Assembly: GCA_034664085.1 (NCBI GenBank)
Contig: JAXDII010000100.1
Span: forward strand, 39,374 to 103,373
Length of the DNA stretch: 64,000 nucleotides
Source of the DNA: JACVRW01 sp034664085
GTDB lineage: Bacteria; Actinomycetota; Thermoleophilia; Solirubrobacterales; Thermoleophilaceae
Reading direction: 5' to 3'
Part shown: one piece after another, positions 1 to 7,773 of the stretch
How positions within the stretch are numbered: position 1 is the stretch's first letter
How the letters are laid out: each line of letters begins with the position of its first letter
The notes under the pieces: model-generated
What the model was told of the DNA's origin: nothing
The model's database searches: none
Seen by the model: the letters and a program-made list of their open reading frames with translations, nothing else
Made by a program: the position numbers and the translations under genes

Positions 1-465
1 GAACGGCACTGGAGAGAACAGCAGCGGGTTGGCGTCGGCCTCTTCCAGCAGGGTCGCCTGCAGGTCGAAGGCGGGCGTGAAGGTGATGACGCCGCTCTGC
101 TTCCAGGTGCTGTAGGCGACCGGAGCGGAGATGTCCGGGCCCAGCGCGGCGATGCTGCCGTCGTCGACGACGGCACGGGCGGCCTTGCCGACGGCGCTCG
201 GGTCGCTTCCGTTGTCCTCCGCGGCGACCAGTGCCTTGTAGGTCTTGTCGCCGACCTTGATGCCGCCGGCGGCATTGAGGTCGGCGGCGGCGGCCTCGAG
301 GCCCTGCACCGCGGGCGCCCCGTAGACCTGCAGGTTGCCGGACAGCTGCGTGTCCGCCCCGAAGGTGACCGTCCCCTTCTCGGAGCCCGAGCCCTCGTCC
401 CCGCCGCCACAAGCAGCGAGTCCGGCGGCCAGCAGCGCACAGACGATGCCAGACCTTCCAATCAT
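1..465 (-). CDS. ABC importer solute-binding lipoprotein (amide/branched-chain type), partial
   Basis: Extracellular substrate-binding component of an ABC importer. Only the first 155 codons are present because the gene runs off the left edge of the window. Residues 1-19 are a lipoprotein signal with lipobox LAAC (Cys19), followed by a Gly/Glu/Ser-rich linker. The mature start (VTFGADTQLSG, then AVQGLEAAAADLNAAGG) is typical of the periplasmic-binding-protein type 1 family that serves Liv/amide transporters. The ATG at 465 has a purine-rich stretch (GAGGACACGAGGG) before it. A promoter lies about 100 bp upstream (565-592). The next gene upstream on the same strand is a TetR regulator. Family assignment is solid; the ligand is unknown. 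Confidence 0.85.
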   Translation of the reverse strand, partial: MIGRSGIVCALLAAGLAACGGGDEGSGSEKGTVTFGADTQLSGNLQVYGAPAVQGLEAAAADLNAAGGIKVGDKTYKALVAAEDNGSDPSAVGKAARAVVDDGSIAALGPDISAPVAYSTWKQSGVITFTPAFDLQATLLEEADANPLLFSPVPF

Positions 466-564
466 CCCTCGTGTCCTCTCCTCGGCGGTCCGCTCAGCGA
501 GAAGCGACCGGCAAGCCAAGCTCGAATAGGCCAGGAATATGGTAAGCGCAACTTGAGATATACG

Positions 565-592
565 ACACTACCATCAGGGCAGAAGCTGTCAA
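565..592 (-). promoter_or_regulatory. Candidate sigma70-type promoter of the partial binding-protein gene
   Basis: On the minus strand TTGACA (592-587) is separated by 16 bp from TAGTGT (570-565), which fits the TAnnnT -10 pattern. Transcription would start near 558 and leave a leader of about 93 nt before the ATG at 465. The start region carries GTATATC (563-557), which resembles the core of the TATATC motif found at the TetR gene (1168-1195). Seen by eye; no expression evidence. Confidence 0.5.
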
Positions 593-599
593 GGAGGGC

Positions 600-1145
600 T
601 TATTCGGGGCCCAGGCGCATCGCCCGGCTGAGGATCGCGAGCGCCTCCTCGCGGTCCGGCAGCTTGCCCGAGAGCAGGCTCTGGAGGCCTAGGCCGTCGA
701 GCGCCGCGGCGAGCGCCCTGGCCCCGGTCGGATCGGCGCCCAGGCGCAGCGCCGTGTCCTGCACCGAGGCGATCCAGCGCTCCGCCTCGGGACGCAGGGC
801 AGGCCGGCGCGCGGCCAGCAGGTAGAGTTCGTAGACCGCGACGAAGCGGGTCCGGTGCTCGGTGATCTCGGTGGCCAGCAGGTCGGCGAAGCCGCCCAGG
901 TCCTCTACCGCGGCCACGGCGGTGGCGGAGAGCTCGTTGCCCGACGTGAGCGCGGCCACGAGCAGGTCGTCGAGCGTGGCGAAGTAGTGCAGCGCCGCGC
1001 TCGGCGAGACCCCCGCGACCTCGGCCACCGCGCGATGGGAGACGCCGGCGACTCCGTCGCGCTCGACGATCGCGAGCGTCGCGTCAATGAGCTGCGCGCG
1101 CCGGCGCTCGCCCTTCAGGATGCGACGGTCGGTCTCCTCGCTCAC
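600..1145 (-). CDS. TetR/AcrR family transcriptional regulator
   Basis: One-domain DNA-binding repressor of 181 aa, the usual family length. An N-terminal helix-turn-helix spans about residues 15-60 (IVERDGVAGVSHRAVAEVAG, then SPSAALHYFATLDDLL), followed by an all-helical ligand-binding half. The start is GTG at 1145. It is divergent from the EamA transporter at 1232, and the 86-bp gap carries the inverted repeat TATATC-N13-GATATA (1168-1192), a natural autoregulatory site. The same motif recurs at 12254, 12800 and 13764, so it may control several genes in the first 14 kb. It is also upstream of, and on the same strand as, the partial binding protein. Ligand unknown. Confidence 0.88.
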   Translation of the reverse strand: MSEETDRRILKGERRRAQLIDATLAIVERDGVAGVSHRAVAEVAGVSPSAALHYFATLDDLLVAALTSGNELSATAVAAVEDLGGFADLLATEITEHRTRFVAVYELYLLAARRPALRPEAERWIASVQDTALRLGADPTGARALAAALDGLGLQSLLSGKLPDREEALAILSRAMRLGPE

Positions 1146-1167
1146 GGCCCGCCGAAGCCCTTGAGAA

Positions 1168-1195
1168 TATATCTAGCCACGTCAGTGATATACTA
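1168..1195. promoter_or_regulatory. Inverted-repeat operator candidate between TetR gene and EamA transporter
   Basis: TATATC (1168-1173) and GATATA (1187-1192) form an inverted repeat with a 13-bp spacer in an otherwise GC-rich gap. The right half extends to TCAGTGATATACTA (1182-1195), whose complement TAGTATATCACTGA is repeated exactly, 14 of 14, at 12800-12813 upstream of the short-chain dehydrogenase. Position between a TetR gene and a divergent transporter is the classic arrangement for a TetR operator. Function is inferred. Confidence 0.5.
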
Positions 1196-1231
1196 GCCGC
1201 CCGGCGGGATCGCGCAGAGCGCGCGGCTGGG

Positions 1232-2200
1232 TTGCACCCAGGCCAGCTGCCCAACCGCGTGGAACCGACCGACAAGAACTCGCCGAGCCATCCGCGCGCG
1301 GGCCAGCTGCAGGCCGTCCTGTCCGCCCTTGGGTTCGCCACCGGCGGCTACCTGACCAAGCGGTTCGAGTCTGCCGGCGGCGCGGCGATGACGCTGATCG
1401 CGTTCCGGATGCTCGCCGGGCTCGCCGTCTTCGGCGGCGTCGCGGCCGCCAGGGGCTATCGCCTGCCCTCCAGGAAGCTGGTCGCGATCGGCCTTGGACT
1501 CGGGGGCGTCCAGCTTGTATCCAACTCGGCGCTCATCGTCGGCTTCGCGAAGGCGCCCGCGAGCCTCGTCGTGCTCGTGTTCTACGTCTATCCGCTGCTG
1601 GTCGTGGCCGGCGGCGCGCTCCTGTTCGGGGAAGGCGTCGGTCGCAATCGGGCTGTGCTGATCGCGGCGGGGCTGACAGGCCTCGTGCTCGCGGTGGGAA
1701 CGCCGGCGTCGGTCACCGTCGTCGGCGTCACGCTCGGCCTGTCCGCCGGCATCGGGATGGCGTCCTTCATCCTGGGGAGCCGCTACGCGTTCGAGCAGGG
1801 CATGCAGGTGATTCAGCTGCTCGCGCTGAGCTACGCCTGCCCGTCGGTCCTGATGGTCGCGCTGCTGGCGACGGGAGTCGTACCGCTGCCGTCCCTGACG
1901 ACCGACGCGATCGCGCCGATGATCGGCTTCATCGCGCTCGGATCGGTGATCCCGGTCGTCCTGTTCGTCTCGGCGATCCGCCGCATCGGAGCCGGCATGA
2001 CCGCTCTGCTTGCCACCATCGAGCCGTTTGCCGCGGTGGTCCTGGCCTACCTGCTCCTCGACGAGTCGCTGACGGCCCTGCAGCTGGTCGGCGGAGCGCT
2101 GATCATCACGGCGGCGGCGCTGCTCAGCATCCTGCCGGCCGGGGCCGGGGTCAGCCGGCGTGGGAGCGGCTCGAGTCGCGCCAGGGCTCGTCGAGCGTAG
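1232..2200 (+). CDS. EamA/DMT family transporter
   Basis: Integral-membrane drug/metabolite transporter of 322 aa with about ten hydrophobic segments arranged as two EamA repeats (roughly residues 30-165 and 175-310). The second repeat ends in the typical PFAAVVLAYLLLDESLT pattern. Such proteins usually export metabolites or amino acids. The start is uncertain: TTG at 1232 is the longest, and GTG at 1259 would remove nine residues; neither has a strong ribosome-binding site. It is divergent from the TetR gene and probably its target. Its last 50 bp overlap the 3' end of the convergent GGDEF/HD-GYP gene. Substrate unknown. Confidence 0.85.
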   Translation: MHPGQLPNRVEPTDKNSPSHPRAGQLQAVLSALGFATGGYLTKRFESAGGAAMTLIAFRMLAGLAVFGGVAAARGYRLPSRKLVAIGLGLGGVQLVSNSALIVGFAKAPASLVVLVFYVYPLLVVAGGALLFGEGVGRNRAVLIAAGLTGLVLAVGTPASVTVVGVTLGLSAGIGMASFILGSRYAFEQGMQVIQLLALSYACPSVLMVALLATGVVPLPSLTTDAIAPMIGFIALGSVIPVVLFVSAIRRIGAGMTALLATIEPFAAVVLAYLLLDESLTALQLVGGALIITAAALLSILPAGAGVSRRGSGSSRARARRA

Positions 2201-4163
2201 TCACGGTCTCGAGGAAGGCCTCCATCACACGGGGGTCGAACTGGGTCCCGCAGCAGCGGCGCAGCTCGGCCAGTGCCTCCTGGGTGTCCACCGCTTCACG
2301 GTAGGGGCGGCCGCTGGTCATCGCGTCGAAGGCGTCGCAGACCGCGATCACGCGCGAGCCGAGCGGGATCTCCTCGCCGGCGAGGCCGTCGGGATAGCCG
2401 CCGCCGTCCCAGCGCTCGTGCGTCGCGCGCACGACGCGGCCGACCGGAGCGAGGGCCGGCGCGGCAGCGAGGATGCGCTCGCCGATGAGCGTGTGCTCTC
2501 GAACGAGCTGCCAGTCCTCCAGCGTCAGCGAGCCGGGCTTGCGAAGGATCTCGTCGGGGATCGCGATCTTGCCGATGTCGTGCAGCTCCGCGGCACGGCC
2601 GACCTCGTCGATCTGCTCGGCGTCCATCCCCAGGCGCCGCGCCGTCGCGACGGCGAGCGCCGCAACGCCCTGGCCGTGGTCTCCGAGCTCCCGGTTGCTC
2701 TCGTTGATCACCTGCAGCAGCGCCGCCTTGGTCTGGCCGTATGGCGACGCCCGCCGGCCGCCCTTGCGGCTGTACAGACGCTGGTCGGCGAGCCGCAGCG
2801 CGTTCGCGGCGTCACTGGCCTCGTCGGGCAGCGAGACGGTCCCGTGGGAGGCGGTCACCACGAAGCCCTCACCCTGTTCCGACAGCGCCAGCAGCGCGGC
2901 ATCGACGCCGGGCTCGGCGTCGGCCCCGGTGCACGGCAGCAGCAGGCAGAACTCGTCGCCGCCCATGCGGTACGCCGAGCCGCTGTGCGCGCCGGCCGCC
3001 TCCTCCAGCCTGCGCGAGAGGCGCTGCAGCAGCGCGTCGCCGGCCGGGTGGCCGAAGCTGTCGTTGTAGTTCTTGAAGCCGTCGAGGTCGAACAGCGCGA
3101 GGGTCGCCGCCGGTCTCGCGGCCGAATCCTCTAGATCCGGCATCAGGCGGCGCCGGTTGCCCAGGCCGCTGAGCGCGTCCGTCGTCGCCTCGTCCTGGCT
3201 GTGCGCCAGCATCTCGCGGTTCTCGGCCAGGGTAAGGGCCAGCCGCACGAGCACCGCGAACAGCGTGGCCACGGTCAGCGCCGCGGCCACGGGCGTGAGC
3301 TGGCCGAAGATCCCGTAGACGCTCAGGCCCAACGCGGCGGCCGAGGCGGCCAGCGGCGCGAAGATCGCGCGCTGGTCTGGGGCCGGGATGGTGACCCCGC
3401 GCTGCTTCTGCCAGGCCGCAAAGCCGATCAGCGAGGCGGACACGAGCCAGCCGGAATCGAGGATCGTGCCGCGCACGTACGTCTCGGCGGCGATCTGCTG
3501 GAGGTACCACACGTCCACGACGGCGTTGATGACGAACCCGCCGGCGAGCATCAGCCAGGCGCGGCCGAGGCGGTGCATCCGCACGGTCAGAGCGGCCACG
3601 ACAAAGCCGAGCAGCAGCAGGTCCCCGACCGGAAGGGCGGCCGCGGTGATCAGCGCCGGCGTGTCGCTCGCGTAGGTGGCCAGGATCGGCGGCAGCAGCA
3701 CCGCGGTGCCCACGGCCGTGACGGCGAGCGCGGCGGTGAGCCCGTCGAGCCACACGACCGCGCGCTGGGCCGCCACGTGCGCGCGCAGCAGCAGGGAGAT
3801 CCCGACGTACGAGATCGGGTAGAAGAGCAAGAAGCCGACGTCCGCGGCCGACGGCGTCGGCGGCGAGTCGTCGTGGGCATAGGCCAGCGACCAGACGATG
3901 CCGCCGCCCGCGAGGCAGGCGAGCGCGATGCCGAACAGCAGCCACGCGGCTCGGTCGCCGGGGACCAGGACCGCCCTGGCCACGCAGGCGAACGCGGCTG
4001 CTAGCTCGACACCCGGGAAGAGCCACTTGTCGAAGAAGACGTCGCCGTGCAGCACTCCGAGCCCGTGAAGCGCATGGGCCAAGACCGCACCGACCAGCAG
4101 CGCGCCGGCCACCCACCGCACGGCGGGGCGTGCGACGAACCGGCGTGCCGCAGATTGGGGCAT
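2151..4163 (-). CDS. Membrane GGDEF plus HD-GYP domain protein (c-di-GMP turnover)
   Basis: A 670-aa signalling enzyme. The first ~310 residues are a membrane module with around eight or nine hydrophobic helices. A diguanylate cyclase domain follows: substrate-binding DALSGLGNRR near residue 330, FDLDGFKNYND, and an intact GGDEF motif near residue 401. An HD-GYP phosphodiesterase domain comes last, with metal-binding HD in ELHDIGK near 527, HERWDGGGYPDGL near 580-590 (GYP intact) and DAFDAMTSGRPYR. Both catalytic signatures look complete, so it could make and break c-di-GMP, probably switching on a membrane signal. It stands alone and overlaps the EamA gene tail-to-tail. Confidence 0.9.
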   Translation of the reverse strand: MPQSAARRFVARPAVRWVAGALLVGAVLAHALHGLGVLHGDVFFDKWLFPGVELAAAFACVARAVLVPGDRAAWLLFGIALACLAGGGIVWSLAYAHDDSPPTPSAADVGFLLFYPISYVGISLLLRAHVAAQRAVVWLDGLTAALAVTAVGTAVLLPPILATYASDTPALITAAALPVGDLLLLGFVVAALTVRMHRLGRAWLMLAGGFVINAVVDVWYLQQIAAETYVRGTILDSGWLVSASLIGFAAWQKQRGVTIPAPDQRAIFAPLAASAAALGLSVYGIFGQLTPVAAALTVATLFAVLVRLALTLAENREMLAHSQDEATTDALSGLGNRRRLMPDLEDSAARPAATLALFDLDGFKNYNDSFGHPAGDALLQRLSRRLEEAAGAHSGSAYRMGGDEFCLLLPCTGADAEPGVDAALLALSEQGEGFVVTASHGTVSLPDEASDAANALRLADQRLYSRKGGRRASPYGQTKAALLQVINESNRELGDHGQGVAALAVATARRLGMDAEQIDEVGRAAELHDIGKIAIPDEILRKPGSLTLEDWQLVREHTLIGERILAAAPALAPVGRVVRATHERWDGGGYPDGLAGEEIPLGSRVIAVCDAFDAMTSGRPYREAVDTQEALAELRRCCGTQFDPRVMEAFLETVTTLDEPWRDSSRSHAG

Positions 4164-4219
4164 CCCTACCTAATCGGGTTAATCGCGGGCGGGCTTTAGC
4201 CGTCGCGCGTTCGAGGCGC

Positions 4220-4909
4220 TCACAGCGCGGCTCGGATGGCCGCCTCGGCAGCCTTGCTGTGCTCGCGCGCGTGCAGCCTGGCCGCCTCGGCGTCGCCGTC
4301 CCTCACGGCCCTGAGGACTTGGATCAGGCTGGTGAAGGGCTCGTTCATGGTGACCCGGCCCGAAGCGAGGAACCAGATGCGTGCGGCCAGGAAGTAGTAG
4401 GAGTTGAGGGTGTCCTCCATCAGCTGATTCCCGCCGAGGCGATAGATCAGGATGTGAGCGCGCCGGTCGGAGACGAGCTGGGAGCGCGCGTCGACGTTCG
4501 GCGGGGGGCTTTCCGGAAACGCGCTCAGCTCGCTGATGATCTCCTCGATGGCCGGAATGTCCGCCTCGCGGCGGCGTTCGGCGGCCCACCCGGCGGCGGC
4601 CACCTCGAGCTCGCGCCGGAACTCGTAGACGGTGCCAACGTCGCCCACGTGGACGTCGGTGACGAAGGTCCCGCGGCGGGGGATCACGACGACCAGCTTC
4701 TCCTGGGCGAGGCGCAGGAGCGCCTCCCGGATCGGCGTGCGGCTCATCCCGAGGTCCTCCATCACCTCCTCCTCGTGAACCAGGGCGCCGGGACGCAGGC
4801 GCAGGGAGACGATCCGGTCGCGCAGCTCGAAGTACGCGCGCTCGCCGAGCGAGGCATCCTCGGGCACCGGCGTGCTGAGCTGGAGGGACGAGTCGTTCGC
4901 GGCGCTCAT
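4220..4909 (-). CDS. GntR family regulator, FCD (FadR-type) subfamily
   Basis: 229-aa transcriptional regulator. A winged helix-turn-helix occupies about residues 22-88 (LRPGALVHEEEVMEDLGMSR, then TPIREALLRL and IPRRGTFVTDV). A C-terminal all-helical FCD ligand domain follows, with the characteristic RRELEVAAAGWAAERR and the metal-site region DRRAHILIYRLGGNQ. FCD regulators usually sense small carboxylic acids and sit beside the operon they control. The ATG at 4909 lies next to the palindrome CACGATTCGTG (4939-4949). Likely targets are itself and possibly the oxygenase/hydantoinase operon ending at 5496, but nothing in the sequence proves the second. Confidence 0.88.
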   Translation of the reverse strand: MSAANDSSLQLSTPVPEDASLGERAYFELRDRIVSLRLRPGALVHEEEVMEDLGMSRTPIREALLRLAQEKLVVVIPRRGTFVTDVHVGDVGTVYEFRRELEVAAAGWAAERRREADIPAIEEIISELSAFPESPPPNVDARSQLVSDRRAHILIYRLGGNQLMEDTLNSYYFLAARIWFLASGRVTMNEPFTSLIQVLRAVRDGDAEAARLHAREHSKAAEAAIRAAL

Positions 4910-4919
4910 CGCAGCTCAG

Positions 4920-5492
4920 ATGTGGCGTTCCGGGTACACACGATTCGTGCATCTAGGTATATCAGCCGCACGCCGACGCGCCACGGACGACGAGCTCGCC
5001 GTTCGGAAGCTCACCTACGAGCAGGCGGCTGGCGAGCGCGACCGAATCCGATCGGCGCGCGCGTTCTTCGCCCGCCAGCTCGGGCCGCTCCCGGCATTCG
5101 CCGGCATCTCCGTTGCGCTCGTCGGCGCCCTGTCGGAGAAGTTCGACGAGGGGTGGCAGTTCTGGGCCGCCCTGGCCTGCCTCGTGGGCATGCTCGCGGT
5201 GAGCTTCGGCTACAGCCGCATGCCGCCCTACCGCGAGCTCCGTGCCGACCGAGTCCGGAAGGCGACGAAAGAGGGACGCGACGCCCTCACACCCGCAGCT
5301 TGGTACGGGTACGAGATCGAGCTCGAGCGCCGCATCTACGGCACCGGCGACGAGCGGACCAGGTTGTGGTGGCTCCCGCTTCGAAAAGTCGAAGGCAGCC
5401 TGGCGGAGCAGCTCGACAAGGAGCGCATCGGCCTGTTCGTCGCCCAGGGCCTCTTCCTCGCCGCCATCGTGCTGCTCCTGTTCGCGCGCTAG
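4920..5492 (+). CDS. Small membrane protein of unknown function
   Basis: I do not recognise a family. The protein has a charged N-terminal part (DELAVRKLTYEQAAGERDRI), two adjacent hydrophobic segments (LPAFAGISVALVGAL and FWAALACLVGMLAVSFGY), a charged middle region containing WYGYEIELERRIYG, and a last C-terminal membrane helix (LFVAQGLFLAAIVLLLFA) that ends the protein. An open frame extends to 4872, but that would overlap the divergent GntR gene, so ATG 4920 or GTG 4947 is more credible. No clear ribosome-binding site. It converges with the gene ending at 5496, leaving only 3 bp between stops. Confidence 0.55.
   Translation: MWRSGYTRFVHLGISAARRRATDDELAVRKLTYEQAAGERDRIRSARAFFARQLGPLPAFAGISVALVGALSEKFDEGWQFWAALACLVGMLAVSFGYSRMPPYRELRADRVRKATKEGRDALTPAAWYGYEIELERRIYGTGDERTRLWWLPLRKVEGSLAEQLDKERIGLFVAQGLFLAAIVLLLFAR
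4939..4949. promoter_or_regulatory. Palindrome upstream of the GntR gene, operator candidate
   Basis: CACGA-T-TCGTG is a perfect 5-bp inverted repeat 30 bp upstream of the GntR start, directly followed by an AT-rich GGTATATCAG stretch. It also covers one possible start (GTG 4947) of the divergent membrane protein. Placement suggests an autoregulatory site; not proven. Confidence 0.35.
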
Positions 5493-5495
5493 GCG

Positions 5496-6098
5496 TCAGG
5501 CGAGCAGCGGCTCGTTGCGGAACTCCTGGGGCTGCCCCGTCGCGTAGCGGTAGGACTCCTCGACCAGCGCCCAGACGATCTCCATCTCCGCCTCGTTGCG
5601 AGGCGAGTAGAGCATCACCGAGTTGGCGGGCGCGATGCCGAGCCAGACCGTCGTGTGCACCTGCCCCCAGCCCGCGCTGATCACGAAGACGGCGAGCTCG
5701 TACGGCAGCTGGAGGTGCCAGGAGCTGTCCGGCCGGGGGTGGATGTGGGCGAACTCCTTCTCGATGATCATGGAGTCCTCCGGGCCCTTGACGTACTCGT
5801 CGTCCAGCCACAGCGCCCGCGCCCCCTCGACGGAGATGGCGCTCGGCCGCTCGGTCACGCCGGGCAGCTCCCGGGAGCGGCGCATCAGCTCGTCCCAGAG
5901 CTGCTCCGGTCCGAGCTGGTCGAGCTGCTCCTGGGGCTCGTGGTTCGTCACGGCCGGTGCCGGCCCGGGGCGCACGGGGAACGTGCGCCGATGCCGCTCG
6001 AGGCTCTCGAAGGGCACGTAGTCGGTCGTCTCGGGCTTCGAGCCGAGGCGGCTGACGTCCACGTCGGGCAGGTCGGCGGTGAGGTCTCGCAGTGCCAT
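5496..6098 (-). CDS. Luciferase-like (DUF5519-type) domain protein
   Basis: 200-aa protein whose second half resembles the small luciferase-like/DUF5519 family: ELPGVTERPSAISVEGARAL, then FAHIHPRPDSSWHLQLP and VMLYSPRNEAEMEIVWALVE. In that family the function is unsettled; the name does not imply light production. The first ~60 residues form a proline-rich extension. The ATG at 6098 has a good AAGGAGAG site. It is the last gene of the hyuA-hyuB-Rieske operon, 11 bp after the 79-aa gene, so it probably acts on or near the oxygenase substrate. No signal peptide. Family call from motif memory, moderate certainty. Confidence 0.6.
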   Translation of the reverse strand: MALRDLTADLPDVDVSRLGSKPETTDYVPFESLERHRRTFPVRPGPAPAVTNHEPQEQLDQLGPEQLWDELMRRSRELPGVTERPSAISVEGARALWLDDEYVKGPEDSMIIEKEFAHIHPRPDSSWHLQLPYELAVFVISAGWGQVHTTVWLGIAPANSVMLYSPRNEAEMEIVWALVEESYRYATGQPQEFRNEPLLA

Positions 6099-6109
6099 CG
6101 GGCTCTCCT

Positions 6110-6349
6110 TCAGTCGGGATCCACTGGGTCTTCGAGCATGCGCGTGAAGACGGCGTCGCTCTGCCAGGTCAGGGCCTCGAGCTCGAGCGGATCGAGGCGG
6201 ATCAGCGCGCCGCGGCGCGGCGACTCGATCTCCAGCCGCTCGCCGTTGCGCGTGTGCACCTTGCGGACGTGCACGTAGCCGAACTCGTTTGCGATCTCGA
6301 TCGTCTCCTCGCGCCGCAGCTCGCTGTCGTCGGTGTCCCGCTCAGCCAT
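6110..6349 (-). CDS. Small conserved-looking protein of unknown function in Rieske operon
   Basis: 79-aa soluble, charged protein that I do not recognise. Residues ~15-48 alternate hydrophobic and polar residues (EIANEFGYVHVRKVHTRN, GERLEIESPR), suggesting a small beta structure. The C-terminal part has LIRLDPLELEALTWQS. The ATG overlaps the 3' end of the Rieske alpha-subunit gene by 8 bp, so it is translationally coupled and very likely real. Lack of Cys clusters argues against a ferredoxin. Its location directly after the oxygenase subunits suggests an accessory or assembly role, but this is only inference. Confidence 0.6.
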   Translation of the reverse strand: MAERDTDDSELRREETIEIANEFGYVHVRKVHTRNGERLEIESPRRGALIRLDPLELEALTWQSDAVFTRMLEDPVDPD

Positions 6350-7763
6350 CGCCGTTGCTCCTCGCCTCGCCCGCGCTCGCGTTCTGCTGCTCGGGGGTCA
6401 TCGCGCTCGGGTAGCCGCCCTCCCGCATGAACTGGACCCAGCGGCGGTGGAAGCCGCGATGCACCCCGTCCTCGAGCACCGGATAGAACGCCACCCCCGG
6501 TCCCGCGAAGTCGTCCACGCGGGTGGCCGAGGCCGCCCCCTTCAGGCCCATCTTGTAGTTCAGCTCCATGCCCAGCTTGCGGCCGTACGCGGTCCCGGCG
6601 GTGCGCGCCTGCGCGATCCAGGGCTCGGAGTCGTCCTGCTCGAAGGTGCCGCCCGCGCTGAACGTGCCCATGCTGGTCCGGTACGTCTTGCGGCGGTACT
6701 CCTCGGGAGTCCCCTTCGGGCAGATCACCCAGGCCCAGATCTCCATCTCGGCGGGTCCGCGCGGCTGGAAGCAGCGGATCACCATCGTGGACACGGGGCC
6801 CTCCTTGCGCGAGTGGCGCAGCGGAAAGGCCAGGAAGCTGAAGTTGGGGAAGACCGTCCCGACCGAGCCGATGCTGTGCTTCGCCAGCTCGTAGCGCTCC
6901 TGCCCGAGCTTGTCTGGCGTGAAGCGCTCCGCCACCTCGGGCGGATAGCCCCAGAAGCGCGGGCCCGGCACCTCCGGCGGGACCAGGAAGTGCGAGATCG
7001 CGTGCCCGTTGCCCGCCTGGACGTGGTAGCCCTGCAGGTTCTCGGTGCTGTCCCCGCGCTTGACGCCGTCCATCACGCCGATCTCGATCGTGGACCGGTG
7101 CAGGTAGAACGTGTGGTAGTCGTCGCCGCAGAAGTTGTCGGCGCCGCTCTTCCAGTCGGCCTCGACGACGAACCGCTGGGGGTCGCCGATCACCTCCCAG
7201 CCGTCCTTGCACTGGCCCCACAGCAGGTCGAGGTACCACTTCATGTCGCCCAGGTACTCCTCGAGCGTCGGCGCGTCGGGATCCAGCGACGCGAACACGA
7301 AGCCGTGCAGGATCTCGGTGTGCGGAGCGGCGTAGAGGCCCCACTCCGACTTGTCGAGCTCCGACCCGTAGGCGGCGCGGAAGAAGGGCGCGCCGGCGAA
7401 CTCGCCCGTGTTCTTGTAGGTCCAGCCGTGGTACGGGCACCGGAACAGCGCGGCGTTCCCGCGCTCCGCCCGGCACACCATCGCGCCGCGGTGGCGGCAG
7501 GCGTCGAACAGGACCCGCACCTCCCCGTCGTCGCTGCGCACGAGGACGAACGGGTCGCGCCCAATGCGCCGCTGGACGTAGTCCCCGCGCGCGGGTATCT
7601 CCGACTCGTGCCCGATGAAGACCCACGCGCGCGTGAATATGCGCTCGAGCTCCCCATCGAGGATCTCGGGGTCGTTGAAGACCCTCAGCGGCACCGATCC
7701 CTCCAGCAGGGAAGCGTCGAACTCGTCGAGGAACTGGGCCATCGGGGTTGGATGCGGCTGCAT
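6342..7763 (-). CDS. Aromatic-ring-hydroxylating dioxygenase, alpha subunit (Rieske)
   Basis: 473-aa catalytic subunit of a Rieske non-heme iron oxygenase. The [2Fe-2S] site is C-x-H-x16-C-x2-H at about residues 88-111 (ACRHRGAMVC ... RCPYHGWTY). The mononuclear iron ligands are seen in DNFCGDDYHTFYLHRS, which carries the usual D-x2-H-x4-H type pattern. Length fits a ring-hydroxylating alpha subunit. A strong AGGAGG site precedes ATG 7763. The beta-subunit gene is immediately upstream. The operon has no obvious ferredoxin or reductase, so electrons must come from elsewhere. It is coupled to a HyuA/HyuB pair, an unusual partner. Substrate unknown. Confidence 0.92.
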   Translation of the reverse strand: MQPHPTPMAQFLDEFDASLLEGSVPLRVFNDPEILDGELERIFTRAWVFIGHESEIPARGDYVQRRIGRDPFVLVRSDDGEVRVLFDACRHRGAMVCRAERGNAALFRCPYHGWTYKNTGEFAGAPFFRAAYGSELDKSEWGLYAAPHTEILHGFVFASLDPDAPTLEEYLGDMKWYLDLLWGQCKDGWEVIGDPQRFVVEADWKSGADNFCGDDYHTFYLHRSTIEIGVMDGVKRGDSTENLQGYHVQAGNGHAISHFLVPPEVPGPRFWGYPPEVAERFTPDKLGQERYELAKHSIGSVGTVFPNFSFLAFPLRHSRKEGPVSTMVIRCFQPRGPAEMEIWAWVICPKGTPEEYRRKTYRTSMGTFSAGGTFEQDDSEPWIAQARTAGTAYGRKLGMELNYKMGLKGAASATRVDDFAGPGVAFYPVLEDGVHRGFHRRWVQFMREGGYPSAMTPEQQNASAGEARSNGDG

Positions 7764-7773
7764 CGTGTCCCTC

